A stretch of 51,939 nucleotides of DNA from an uncultured Oscillibacter sp. (GTDB lineage Bacteria > Bacillota > Clostridia > Oscillospirales > Oscillospiraceae). The stretch is taken from assembly GCA_900544615.1 (NCBI GenBank), contig UQVS01000018.1, positions 1 to 51,939 of the forward strand, given 5' to 3'. This document shows positions 31,950 through 40,229 of the stretch, piece after piece; the first letter of the stretch is position 1; every line of letters begins with the position of its first letter. Position numbers and translations under genes: made by a program. A model generated the notes under the pieces. That model had not been told where the DNA came from, did no database searches, and saw nothing but the letters and a program-made list of their open reading frames with translations.

Positions 31950-32086
31950 TATGGCCCGGACACGGTGTTATGGGGTACCCTGACGCAAACCAGCGGAGCG
32001 TTTGCGCCGGGGAGAGGAGACGCAAGGAAGCGAGCGGAGCTTTTGACGCAGGCGGAAGCGCAGCGCGGCGGACTTTGCGGCGACGA
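31943..32086. other. GC-rich insert between the two spoVAC tail copies
   Basis: About 144 bp containing short related units (GACGCAAACC, GACGCAAGGA and GACGCAGGCG, each followed by a GCGGAGC- or GCGGCGGA-like string and TTT) and one inverted repeat, GCAAAC...GTTTGC. It resembles a dispersed intergenic repeat more than a gene. It stays open in the spoVAC reading frame from 31965. Confidence 0.55.
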
Positions 32087-32162
32087 GGCCGGGCCGGTCA
32101 TTACCTTCGGCACGCTGGCGAGCGTGGTGTACGGCATAGTTCTAATGCTGGCAGAGCAGTGA
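31965..32162 (+). pseudogene. Displaced spoVAC 3' end fused to insert sequence
   Basis: A 65-codon open frame whose last 24 residues (AGPVITFGTLASVVYGIVLM then LAEQ) duplicate the SpoVAC C-terminus, while the first 41 come from the insert. There is no convincing ribosome-binding site. It is best read as a remnant of the original spoVAC end left behind by a duplication or insertion. Confidence 0.5.
32087..32152 (+). repeat. 66-bp direct repeat, copy 2
   Basis: 65 of 66 bases match 31877-31942. The DNA after this copy (AGAGCAGTGA) differs from that after copy 1 (GGGATAATA), so only one of the two can be the ancestral gene end. Confidence 0.93.
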
Positions 32163-32189
32163 TTGAACTCCATTGACGATCAACGATCC

Positions 32190-32229
32190 GCACGCCCCCA
32201 CCGTTATGGCGGGGGCGTGCTTCTTTTTT
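32190..32229 (+). terminator. Terminator after the spoVAC region
   Basis: GCACGCCCCC pairs with GGGGGCGTGC, followed by TTCTTTTTT. Confidence 0.9.
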
Positions 32230-32351
32230 GCCGGGATCCGCAGACGGCCTGCCGGAAAAAGCGCATACAGCGAGGAAAGGGAACTTTCGAATCAGCATAA
32301 AATTCCGCTTTAAGAGGTGGTAGGGTGCCAAAAGCAGCCGCTTTGAAGCAC

Positions 32352-32380
32352 TTGCGTTCCTTTTCGTTCTGCTTTATAAT
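32352..32380 (+). promoter_or_regulatory. Promoter of the sensor kinase operon
   Basis: TTGCGT (32352-32357), 17 nt, TATAAT (32375-32380), about 50 nt upstream of the kinase start. Confidence 0.82.
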
Positions 32381-32430
32381 CACATACATTGAGTTTGTCG
32401 AAACGGCCCGCATCGGGGGAGGAACGCACT

Positions 32431-34068
32431 GTGTGGAAGAGACGAAAGAAATTGGATATCGAGGATCAGCTTTACCTGTTCCAGATTTTCGGAATCATTG
32501 TGACGGCGGCGCTCTGTCTGGTGCTGACGATTTTTGTGACCATTGGACGCAGCAACAGCCAGCAGACGGACAGGCTTTTCCGGGAGTCAACCGCCATTGC
32601 AAAGGCTGCGCCTGTGGTGGAGGCGCTGGAGCATAATGGAGACACAGAATATGACGCCTATCTTCGCAACTATCTGGATATCTATATTAAGTCGATCTCC
32701 GATCTGGACTTTGTTGCGGTATGTGAAAAAGACAGCACCTGCCGCTACTATCCCAACCGGGCGTTTGTCGGCCGGATCCTGACCTTCGGCGGAGAGGACC
32801 GGGTGCTGTCCGGAGAAGGCCCTTATCTGGTGACGGTGGCACGGAGCGGATACGATCTGGAGATGGTTTACGCGCCTGTCCGAAACCGGCAGGAGCAGCT
32901 TCTGGGATATGTTACGCTGTCGGTGTTCCGGCGTTCCACCTCCGCGGATAATCAGCACCTGCTGACGCTGTTTATCGCGATTTCCTTTGGGACGCTGCTG
33001 CTGGGGATCTTTATTTCCGCCTCGATCCGCAAGCGGACGAAAAAGGTGCTTCAGGGCCGCCGCGTGGAGGAATACCGCCGGTTGATGGATGAGCGGAATG
33101 AGGTTCTGGATGCCTTGGAGGAGGCGATCGTGGCAATCAACCTCAAAGGCGAAGTCATCATGATGAACAAGGCGTTTTTGAAAATGGTGGGCTGTTCGGA
33201 ACAGCTCAGCCAGTATGACGGCGCGCTGAAGGATATTTTCCCGGAAACGGTTCTGCTGAAGGTCCTTGAAACGGGGACTGCCCAGTATAACCGCAGCACC
33301 CGGATCCGAGGGGAGGACTATGTTGCCACGACGATCCCGGTCTATGAAGGCGGCAAGCTGATCGGCGCAGCGTCCATTACCACAAATGTCACAGAGGTGC
33401 GCCGACTGGGACAGCAGCTTTCCGAGTCAAACCAGATGGTGGATTCCCTCCGCTCCTTCAGCCATGAGTTCAACAACAAGCTCCATGTGATCCTCGGCTA
33501 TCTGGAGCAGCAGGATTCTGCGGAGGCGAAGAACTTCATCATGAACGACATTGAGGGGACTTCGGCCAATATCTGGAAAGTGACCAAGGAAATCGAATCC
33601 ACCGGGATTGCCGCCATTATCATTGGCAAAATGGCAGAGGCCAATCGATACGGGATTCAGCTGGATCTTCAGGCGGACAGCTCCTGCCGCGAGCTGACGG
33701 AGGGGATCGCCTTTGACTGCTATGTGACCGTGTTGGGCAATCTTCTTCAAAATGCGATCGACGAGCTTCGGGAAAGCACGGAAAAGGTGAAAGAGATCAG
33801 CTTGGGACTGTTTATCGACGCGGATTATACGATCTTGACGGTGACGGACACGGGACGCGGTATGTCGCCTGATATCCGGGCGCATCTCTTTGAAAAAGGA
33901 GTGTCCACAAAGGGCGGCGAACACGGCAGAGGGCTTTTCCTGGTGAAAGAACTGGTGGAGAAATACCATGGTACGATCGATGTGGATACCGAGATCGGAG
34001 AAGGTACTTCGATCACCGTGTCGTTTCAGCGGCTTCACGCACAAGAGGAGGATGTATGTACCGAGTGA
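32431..34068 (+). CDS. CitA/DcuS-type sensor histidine kinase
   Basis: 545 residues. One membrane helix (FQIFGIIVTAALCLVLTIFVTI, about 18-40), an extracellular sensor of ~140 residues with RYYPNRAFVGRILTFGGEDRV, typical of the CitA/DcuS PAS-like domain, and a second helix (LLTLFIAISFGTLLLGIFI) follow. A cytosolic PAS domain (ALEEAIVAINLKGEVIMMN), the phospho-acceptor SFSHEFNNKLHVILGYLEQ and the ATPase motifs NLLQNAIDEL, DTGRGM and HGRGLFLVK complete it. Relatives sense citrate, fumarate, malate or other C4/C6 carboxylates outside the cell. The GTG at 32431 has GGGGAGG 8 nt upstream. It overlaps the regulator gene by 13 nt. Confidence 0.93.
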   Translation: MWKRRKKLDIEDQLYLFQIFGIIVTAALCLVLTIFVTIGRSNSQQTDRLFRESTAIAKAAPVVEALEHNGDTEYDAYLRNYLDIYIKSISDLDFVAVCEKDSTCRYYPNRAFVGRILTFGGEDRVLSGEGPYLVTVARSGYDLEMVYAPVRNRQEQLLGYVTLSVFRRSTSADNQHLLTLFIAISFGTLLLGIFISASIRKRTKKVLQGRRVEEYRRLMDERNEVLDALEEAIVAINLKGEVIMMNKAFLKMVGCSEQLSQYDGALKDIFPETVLLKVLETGTAQYNRSTRIRGEDYVATTIPVYEGGKLIGAASITTNVTEVRRLGQQLSESNQMVDSLRSFSHEFNNKLHVILGYLEQQDSAEAKNFIMNDIEGTSANIWKVTKEIESTGIAAIIIGKMAEANRYGIQLDLQADSSCRELTEGIAFDCYVTVLGNLLQNAIDELRESTEKVKEISLGLFIDADYTILTVTDTGRGMSPDIRAHLFEKGVSTKGGEHGRGLFLVKELVEKYHGTIDVDTEIGEGTSITVSFQRLHAQEEDVCTE

Positions 34069-34757
34069 TCATCGTAGAGGATGAACCTGAGATTGCCCGG
34101 AGCACCAAGCGCTTTGTGGAGAAAAAGGCGGATTTTCAGGTGACAGCCATCTTTTCCAATGGACAGGAAGCGTTGAACTATATCTGGCTGGATCCGGTGG
34201 ATCTGATCATTTTGGATCTGTTCATGCCGCAGATGAACGGGCAGGAATTTCTCTACCGGCTTCGCAAGGAGGATCTGCGTACAGAGGTGATCGTCGTTAC
34301 AGGTAATAATGACGCCGGAAACGTCCGGGACGTTCTTCCTTTCGGAATTGTGGATTATTTGCTGAAGCCGTTTTCCGCCGCGCGGTTTTCGGAAGCGCTT
34401 GACAGGTTCGTTCAGCGGTATCAGATCATCAATGCCATGGGAAGCCTGAACCAGAACAGGGTCGATGCCATGTTCAGCAATCCTGCCCGAAGTTCGGAGA
34501 CGGCACATCTGGAAGAGCTGAAGGCGAGAGGGCTGGAGCCTGCCCCTTATCAGGCGATCCTGAACTTTATGGATGCCTCGCCGGATTCGTGCTTTTCGGC
34601 GGAGGAGTTGGCAAAGGCCGCGGGATTATCCAAGGTGGCGGTACGCCGGTATCTCAATGAGATGCTGGAAGTACAGGATATCGTAAGCAGTGTGGAGATG
34701 AACGGCGGCCCCCGGCCGGTGATGCGCTATCGCCGCATGGAGAGGGAATCGATATGA
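34056..34757 (+). CDS. CitB/DcuR-type response regulator
   Basis: 233 residues. Receiver domain with acidic EDEP near residue 8-11, phosphorylation site LIILDLFMP (Asp52-54 region), conserved VTGNNDA and the Lys of LLKPFSA. The C-terminal part ends in a winged-helix-like element (FSAEELAKAAGLSKVAVRRYLNEMLE) as in CitB/DcuR. AGAGGAGG precedes the start inside the kinase gene, and its stop overlaps the LysR start as ATGA. It is the cognate partner of the kinase. Confidence 0.94.
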   Translation: MYRVIIVEDEPEIARSTKRFVEKKADFQVTAIFSNGQEALNYIWLDPVDLIILDLFMPQMNGQEFLYRLRKEDLRTEVIVVTGNNDAGNVRDVLPFGIVDYLLKPFSAARFSEALDRFVQRYQIINAMGSLNQNRVDAMFSNPARSSETAHLEELKARGLEPAPYQAILNFMDASPDSCFSAEELAKAAGLSKVAVRRYLNEMLEVQDIVSSVEMNGGPRPVMRYRRMERESI

Positions 34758-35653
34758 CGCTGAAAGAAATCGGATATCTGTTGATGGTGGCTCAGTGCGC
34801 GTCCATCAGCGAGGCTGCAAAACAGCTCTATGTCGCCCAGCCCAGCCTGACCCATGCCATCCAGTCTGTGGAGAAAGAAGTGGGGTTTCGGATCTTTGAC
34901 CGGGGACGCTCCGGCGTCACGGTAACGGAACAGGGCGAGGAGCTGCTGAGCGATATCCGCACCATTTATGAGCAGATGGCGGCTGTGCAGAGCAAATACA
35001 TCGAAAAGCGCCCGGAACGCAAAACCTTTTCTGTCAGTATCCAGCATTTTTCCCCTGCCGGTGAGGCTGCCATGCGCCTTCTTTCACGATTGGAGGAGGA
35101 ATCCTATATCGTAAAGTTTCTGGAGGGAAAAACGACAGAGGTGATTGCTGACGTGGCCTCCGGCCGCAGCGAGATCGGATTCCTCCACTTCCCGGACGAA
35201 AAGGAACCGGGGATCCTCCGCGACCTGCGGAATGAAAAAATGGAGTTCTACAGCATTGGCACTGCAAAACCGTGCCTCCTTCTGCGGAAAGACCACCCGC
35301 TTGCGGCGCTGCCCATGGTCAGCCTGCAGGAGCTGTCGCCTTATCCGCTGGTGTCCTATGACTATGGGGTGGATGGATCGGTCTATGTTTCGGAAGAGGG
35401 CGTGACCATGCTTCAGACAGACCGGCAGGTGGCGGTCAGCGATGGACTGATGCTGACAAACGTTCTGGTTTCAACGGACACCTGCGCGGTGGCCATGCCC
35501 TATCTGGGTGCGCTGCTGGAGAACTGCGGCATTGTTTTCCGGCCAATCCTCGGTGTGAAACCGCTTCATTTGGGCTGGATAAAAAAGACGGATCGGGTTC
35601 TTCAACCGCTGGCAAAACAGTACCTCCAGATGCTTCGGACGTCCAGAGACTGA
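34754..35653 (+). CDS. LysR-type transcriptional regulator
   Basis: 299 residues. The N-terminal helix-turn-helix is LKEIGYLLMVAQCASISEAAKQLYVAQPSLTHAIQSVEKEVG, followed by a periplasmic-binding-like effector domain. Start coupled (ATGA) to the response regulator, so it belongs to the same transcript. A terminator and a separate promoter then lead to the ABC importer operon, which it may control directly; that is inference from position. Confidence 0.93.
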   Translation: MTLKEIGYLLMVAQCASISEAAKQLYVAQPSLTHAIQSVEKEVGFRIFDRGRSGVTVTEQGEELLSDIRTIYEQMAAVQSKYIEKRPERKTFSVSIQHFSPAGEAAMRLLSRLEEESYIVKFLEGKTTEVIADVASGRSEIGFLHFPDEKEPGILRDLRNEKMEFYSIGTAKPCLLLRKDHPLAALPMVSLQELSPYPLVSYDYGVDGSVYVSEEGVTMLQTDRQVAVSDGLMLTNVLVSTDTCAVAMPYLGALLENCGIVFRPILGVKPLHLGWIKKTDRVLQPLAKQYLQMLRTSRD

Positions 35654-35668
35654 ACGATCAGGTTCAGG

Positions 35669-35709
35669 TGCGTATCCATAGAAAAAATCTATGGATACGC
35701 ATTTGTTTT
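35669..35709 (+). terminator. Terminator after the LysR gene
   Basis: A perfect 14-bp stem, TGCGTATCCATAGA / TCTATGGATACGCA, with a 5-nt A loop, then TTTGTTTTA. Confidence 0.9.
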
Positions 35710-35715
35710 AGATAT

Positions 35716-35744
35716 TTGCACAGAAAAGATGCCTGTGATATCAT
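35716..35744 (+). promoter_or_regulatory. Promoter of the ABC importer operon
   Basis: TTGCAC (35716-35721), 17 nt, TATCAT (35739-35744), just after the LysR terminator and about 49 nt before the ATPase start. Confidence 0.75.
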
Positions 35745-35792
35745 TCTCGTTGTAAAGAAAGCCCAACAGCAAACTCAAGGGAAGTGAGAACT

Positions 35793-37322
35793 TTGAATGA
35801 AATTCTGATTGAAATGACCAATATCAAAAAAGTGTTCTCCGGAGTTGTTGCCATAGAGGGAATCGACTTTGACTTGCGAAGCGGAGAGGTCCATGCGCTG
35901 ATGGGAGAAAACGGCGCAGGAAAATCCACCCTTGCAAAGATCATTGCCGGAATCCATCAGGCAGACGGCGGACAGATGAAGGTCAAGGGAAAGGTAGAGG
36001 ACTTTGCCAGCGTTCGCGAGGCGGTAGACCACGGCGTGTCCATCGTGACGCAGGAGTTCAGCTCAGTGCCGGATCTGTCCATTGCGGAAAACATTTTCCT
36101 GTCATCCCCCAAATATTACAAGGGCGGGTTCCTACAGGACAAGAAGGCCATGGTGGCAGATACCTATGAGCTGCTGAAGCTCTTTGGTATGGAGCAGATG
36201 ATCGATCCCAGAGACAAAATGGCGACCCTTTCCGTGGCACAGATGCAGGTCATCGAGATCCTGAAGGCAGTGTCCACAAAGGCAAACGTCATCATTCTGG
36301 ACGAGCCTACCGCGTCCCTTTCCGTGAAGGAGATCGAAACGCTGTTCCAGATCGTCCGAAAACTGAAGGCCGAAGGCGTCGGCTTCATCATCGTGTCCCA
36401 CAAGATCAACGAGATCTATGAGATCTCCGATCGGATCACAGTCCTGCGGGACGGCCACCTGATCCTCAAGGGCGCGGAGACGGCGACGCTGGCACAGGAC
36501 GATCTGATCCGGGCCATGGTTGGCCGTGAGGTCAACGACCTCTACGGCGCAGGTATGGACATTCCCAAGCTGGACTGGAAAAACGAGCCGGTGGTTTTTG
36601 AAGCCAAAAACATCACCGATCAGAACAACTATGTAAAAGATATTTCTTTTCAGGTTCACCGCGGCGAAATCGCAGGCTTCTCCGGCTTGGTCGGCGCAGG
36701 CCGCAGCGAGCTGATGCGCGCCATTTTCCAGGCTGACCCCCGCAATGACGGTACGGTGATGGTGGACGGCAAGGAAGTCGCAGGAACCAGCATTAAAAGC
36801 TCCATTTCTGCTGGTCTGGGTCTGGTTCCCGAAGACCGCAAGACAGAGGGACTGATTCAGGAGCTGAGCGTCCTTAAAAACATCGGTCTGGCGAAGCTGG
36901 CCGATCAGGGCAAGATGGTACTCAACAATAAACAGGAAGAGGCAGACTGCTACGATATGATCCGCCAGATGGAGATCAAGACGGCAAACATTGATCTGGC
37001 GGTGAAGAGCCTGAGCGGCGGCAACCAGCAGAAGGTGCTGCTGGCAAAGTGGATCCTGCTGAACCCGAAGGTCCTGATTATCGACGAGCCGACCCGCGGT
37101 GTGGATATTGGTGCAAAGTCTGATATCTATGCGATTCTGCGGAAACTGGCTTCACAGGGAATGGCGATCATTGTGGTCTCCTCTGAGATCCCGGAAGTCA
37201 TGGGAGTATGCGATACCATCTATGTGATGAAAGAAGGCCGTATCACGGCGGTCATGCCTTCGGATGAAGTGACCGAAGAAAAAATCGGATATTATTCTAC
37301 CATAGGAGATGAGGCTCAATGA
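35793..37322 (+). CDS. Rbs/Mgl-type sugar ABC importer, duplicated ATP-binding protein
   Basis: 509 residues with two ATPase domains. The first has Walker A GENGAGKST near residue 40, LSVAQMQVIEILKAVSTKA (signature degenerate, as usual in this family) and DEPTASLS. The second has GLVGAGRSEL, the family's usual weak P-loop, then SLSGGNQQKVLLAKWIL and DEPTRGVDIG. It couples ATP hydrolysis to import by the permease. The TTG at 35793 is chosen because AAGGGA lies 9 nt upstream; ATG at 35814 is an alternative. It overlaps the permease gene as ATGA. Confidence 0.94.
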   Translation: MNEILIEMTNIKKVFSGVVAIEGIDFDLRSGEVHALMGENGAGKSTLAKIIAGIHQADGGQMKVKGKVEDFASVREAVDHGVSIVTQEFSSVPDLSIAENIFLSSPKYYKGGFLQDKKAMVADTYELLKLFGMEQMIDPRDKMATLSVAQMQVIEILKAVSTKANVIILDEPTASLSVKEIETLFQIVRKLKAEGVGFIIVSHKINEIYEISDRITVLRDGHLILKGAETATLAQDDLIRAMVGREVNDLYGAGMDIPKLDWKNEPVVFEAKNITDQNNYVKDISFQVHRGEIAGFSGLVGAGRSELMRAIFQADPRNDGTVMVDGKEVAGTSIKSSISAGLGLVPEDRKTEGLIQELSVLKNIGLAKLADQGKMVLNNKQEEADCYDMIRQMEIKTANIDLAVKSLSGGNQQKVLLAKWILLNPKVLIIDEPTRGVDIGAKSDIYAILRKLASQGMAIIVVSSEIPEVMGVCDTIYVMKEGRITAVMPSDEVTEEKIGYYSTIGDEAQ

Positions 37323-38308
37323 ACAAGGAGCGTACAATGCAGACAGGCGGTGTCGGAAAGCGAATCGCCAAGGAATATAAAACAGAGCTTTCCATGCTGG
37401 CAATTTTTGTGGTGTTCTTTGCGGTGCTGAGTTTTGCATCCCCGTATTTCTTGACAACAAAGAATATCATGAACGTGATGAGTCAGGTTTCTTCCACTGC
37501 ACTGATGGCCATCGGTATGACGCTGGTCATTATCACCTCCGGCATTGACCTTTCCGTGGGTTCCACGCTGGGCCTGTCCGGCATGGTGGGCTGTATGATC
37601 CTGATGAACACGCAGAACATCATTCTGGGCGTTCTGGCCATGATCCTGATCGGCGTTCTTGTGGGTCTTGTCAATGGCATTCTGGTCGGTTATCTCCAGC
37701 TTCCCGCATTCATTGTGACGCTTGGCACGATGAAGATCTGCCGGAGCCTGGACTATGTGATTTCCAACGCCAGCACAGCGTCCAAATTCCCGGAGGTCTA
37801 CAGCTTTCTGGGCAAGGGCAAGGTCGGCGGCGCATTCCCTGTGTACATCATCTTCATCTTCGCGATGTTTGCCATTTTCATCTGGGTGATGGGCAAGACG
37901 AAGTTTGGCCGGTATCTGTATGCCATTGGTTCCAATGCAGAATCCGCCCGTCTGACCGGCATCAATGTGAAGTTCAACGTGATGATGGCCTATGTGATCT
38001 CCGGCCTGATGTGCGGCCTGGCAGCGTGGATCATGACCAGCCGCCTGATGGCCTGCGACGCCACCTATGGCGACGGCGCAGAGATGGATGCAATCGCAGC
38101 GGCTGTTATCGGAGGCACGAGCATGAGCGGCGGCAAGGGAACCCTGTGGGGTACCGTCATCGGCGTGTTCCTGGTCGGCTTCCTCCGCAATGCGCTGAAC
38201 ATTCTGGGCGTGAACCCCTACTGGCAGGGGACTGCAATCGGCGCGGTCATCGTGATCGCCGTTCTGGCCGAAAAGCTCTCGAAGCTCAAGGTGAAAAAAT
38301 CCAAGTAA
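37319..38308 (+). CDS. Rbs-type ABC importer permease
   Basis: 329 residues, about eight to ten membrane helices. Characteristic stretches are VITSGIDLSVGSTLGLSGMV-type sequence, FIVTLGTMKICRSLDYV and AAAVIGGTSMSGGKGTLWGTVIGVF, the coupling-helix region of the RbsC/branched-sugar permease family. Coupled start (ATGA overlap) with the ATPase gene. It forms a homodimeric channel in known systems. The binding protein gene follows after 47 nt. Confidence 0.94.
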   Translation: MNKERTMQTGGVGKRIAKEYKTELSMLAIFVVFFAVLSFASPYFLTTKNIMNVMSQVSSTALMAIGMTLVIITSGIDLSVGSTLGLSGMVGCMILMNTQNIILGVLAMILIGVLVGLVNGILVGYLQLPAFIVTLGTMKICRSLDYVISNASTASKFPEVYSFLGKGKVGGAFPVYIIFIFAMFAIFIWVMGKTKFGRYLYAIGSNAESARLTGINVKFNVMMAYVISGLMCGLAAWIMTSRLMACDATYGDGAEMDAIAAAVIGGTSMSGGKGTLWGTVIGVFLVGFLRNALNILGVNPYWQGTAIGAVIVIAVLAEKLSKLKVKKSK

Positions 38309-38355
38309 ACGCACCTATGTTTTCATAGTTGTGATTAATTAAGGAGGAAATGAAC

Positions 38356-39360
38356 ATGAAAAAGAAGACTCTCGCGATCCTGCTCAGCGCCTTGATGATT
38401 GGTAGTGCGCTGGCCGGCTGCGGCAGCAGCAACGGCTCTGCAGACTCCACGAACAGCACCGACGGCAGCGGCGACGCTGCGGCGGCAAAGGTCGCCTATC
38501 TGACGCCCTCTTTGGATGTGCCTTTCTGGAGATATGTCCGCCACGGCGTGGAGGATGAGCTGGCCAAGAACGGCATTGAGTGCGTGACCTATGATTCCAA
38601 GGACGATGCAAATACGCAGATGTCCAACGCACAGGACGCCATCACGAAGCAGGTGGATGCGATCGTGATCTCCCCCACGGACTCTGCTTCCTGCGCCTCT
38701 GTCCTGTCTCTGGCTCAGGAGTCTGACGTGCCGGTGGTCATCTGCGATATCGGTACGGATTCCGGCGAGTATCTGTCTTTCATCAGCACGGATAACGAAG
38801 CCGGCGGCAAGGCCATCGGCGAGTACATCGCCTCTCAGCTGGAGGCCGGTACGGAGGTCGCACAGATCACTCTGAACCAGGCCCGTATCAACGGTGTTCT
38901 CCGTAAGGACGGCTTCGACGAGGGCATCGCTACCAACAATCTGGTCGATGTGGACTTCAAGCAGATGGAAAAGGTCAACCGTTCTGAGGGCGAGACCTAT
39001 GCACAGGACCTGATCACCGCACATCCCAATCTGGGCGCCATTTTCTGCCACTCTGAGGATCCCGCCATGGGCGCCGCTTCCGCACTGGAAGCCGCTGGCC
39101 GCACCGACGTGCTGATTGCCGCATTCGACTGCTCTCCCGAAATCGTGGAAGGCATCCGCAACGGCAGCATCGCAGGTACCTCCGCACAGCAGCCGGTTCT
39201 GATGGGCCGCAATGCCGCACAGGCAATCGTGGATCATCTGGCCGGTAAGGAAGTGGAGAAGGAGATCACGATGGATACCATGCTGGTGACCAAGGACAAC
39301 ATCGACGATGTGTACGATACGCTGGTTGAGGTTGCTCTGGATGATGGCGAAGCCAAATAA
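38356..39360 (+). CDS. Substrate-binding lipoprotein of the ABC importer
   Basis: 334 residues. A signal peptide (MKKKTLAILLSALMIGSALAG) ends in a lipobox with the modified cysteine in LAGC. A short Ser/Gly/Asp linker then leads to a periplasmic-binding-protein-I fold (VAYLTPSLDVPFWRYVRHGVEDEL..., DAIVISPTDSASCASVL). The RbsB-like fold binds sugars or related polyols and presents them to the permease. AAGGAGG lies 8 nt upstream of the ATG at 38356; the ATG at 38350 is too close to it. The cyclase gene follows after 30 nt. Confidence 0.94.
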   Translation: MKKKTLAILLSALMIGSALAGCGSSNGSADSTNSTDGSGDAAAAKVAYLTPSLDVPFWRYVRHGVEDELAKNGIECVTYDSKDDANTQMSNAQDAITKQVDAIVISPTDSASCASVLSLAQESDVPVVICDIGTDSGEYLSFISTDNEAGGKAIGEYIASQLEAGTEVAQITLNQARINGVLRKDGFDEGIATNNLVDVDFKQMEKVNRSEGETYAQDLITAHPNLGAIFCHSEDPAMGAASALEAAGRTDVLIAAFDCSPEIVEGIRNGSIAGTSAQQPVLMGRNAAQAIVDHLAGKEVEKEITMDTMLVTKDNIDDVYDTLVEVALDDGEAK

Positions 39361-39390
39361 GACCGGCATCTCAAAGCGGGGTAATTTGCA

Positions 39391-40053
39391 ATGACACAGT
39401 TCAAAAAATTCTATGACCTTTCGCAGCCGGTATATGACCACTGCCCCGGCTGGCCCACATATGAGCCGACCGTCGTCCGTTATGAAGCAACTTACGAAAA
39501 GGATCGCTTCAACGCGGAGCAAATTCGCCTGAACAGCCACACGGGTACGCATCTGGACGCGCCCTTCCATTTCTTTCCCAATGGAAAGACCATTGATCAG
39601 CTGGACGTTTCCCTCTTTCAAGGGAATGCAGTGATCGTGGATCTGCGGGGGATCATTCAGGCAAAGCAGGGCATCGATGCATCCCATCTGGAGCCTTATG
39701 CGGACAAGATCCATGAGGGAAGTATTGTCCTCTTTGATACCGGCTGGAATGAGAAACGTTCCTTTGACAAAGAGTACACGAACGACTGGCCCTATCTCAC
39801 CGGAGAAGGTGCGGAGTGGCTGAAAGTCAAGGGGATCAAGGGCGTTGGTATTGACACGCTGAGCATGGGCGGCTGGTATGAAGGCACTGGGCGGCCCTGC
39901 CATGAAGCCCTTCTCTCCGGCGGCATCTGGATTCTGGAAGAGATCAGTATCCCCGATGAGCTGGCAAAGCTGGGAAGCTGCTACCTGATGGCGTTCCCCA
40001 TCAAGCTGAAGGGATTCTCCGGCGGCCCGGCACGGGCGGTTGCCGCAGTCTGA
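39391..40053 (+). CDS. Cyclase-family metal-dependent hydrolase
   Basis: 220 residues. The family metal motif is SHTGTHLDAPFHFFPNG (H-x-G-T-H-x-D-x-P-x-H) near residue 50, and ILEEISIPDELAKLGSCYLMAFPIKLKG closes the domain. Kynurenine formamidase, isatin hydrolase and several lactone/imide or acyl-ring opening enzymes belong here, so hydrolysis of a cyclic or amide bond in the imported compound is likely. The ribosome-binding site is weak (AAAGCGGGG). It is the last gene before a weak hairpin and a new promoter. Confidence 0.9.
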   Translation: MTQFKKFYDLSQPVYDHCPGWPTYEPTVVRYEATYEKDRFNAEQIRLNSHTGTHLDAPFHFFPNGKTIDQLDVSLFQGNAVIVDLRGIIQAKQGIDASHLEPYADKIHEGSIVLFDTGWNEKRSFDKEYTNDWPYLTGEGAEWLKVKGIKGVGIDTLSMGGWYEGTGRPCHEALLSGGIWILEEISIPDELAKLGSCYLMAFPIKLKGFSGGPARAVAAV

Positions 40054-40079
40054 GCGCAGCATGGGAAATCCATGAAAGC

Positions 40080-40113
40080 AAAAGCGGAAGAGGCCATGGC
40101 TTCTTCCGCTTTT
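40080..40113 (+). terminator. Hairpin after the cyclase gene
   Basis: A 12-bp stem, AAAAGCGGAAGA / TCTTCCGCTTTT, with a 10-nt loop. Only short T stretches follow, so it may be partial and let some transcription reach the isomerase gene. Confidence 0.6.
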
Positions 40114-40147
40114 CCCCATCTGACCTGAGAAAATCTGGCAGAGCGGC

Positions 40148-40176
40148 TTGATTTGGCCTGTATTCGGCTTTAAAAT
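40148..40176 (+). promoter_or_regulatory. Promoter of the LarA-like gene
   Basis: TTGATT (40148-40153), 17 nt, TAAAAT (40171-40176), about 53 nt upstream of the start codon. Confidence 0.65.
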
Positions 40177-40229
40177 CTGCATGACTGTTGAATGATAATA
40201 GCCGCTCTGCGGCAAGAGAGGAACAAACT

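Noticed and set aside
31877..32152. Target-site duplication by an insertion sequence
   Set aside because: The repeats are 66 bp, the insert is only ~144 bp and no transposase or terminal inverted repeats are present.
38335..40215. A 626-codon open frame on the minus strand opposite the binding-protein and cyclase genes
   Set aside because: It is a shadow of two well-supported plus-strand genes and shows no domain.
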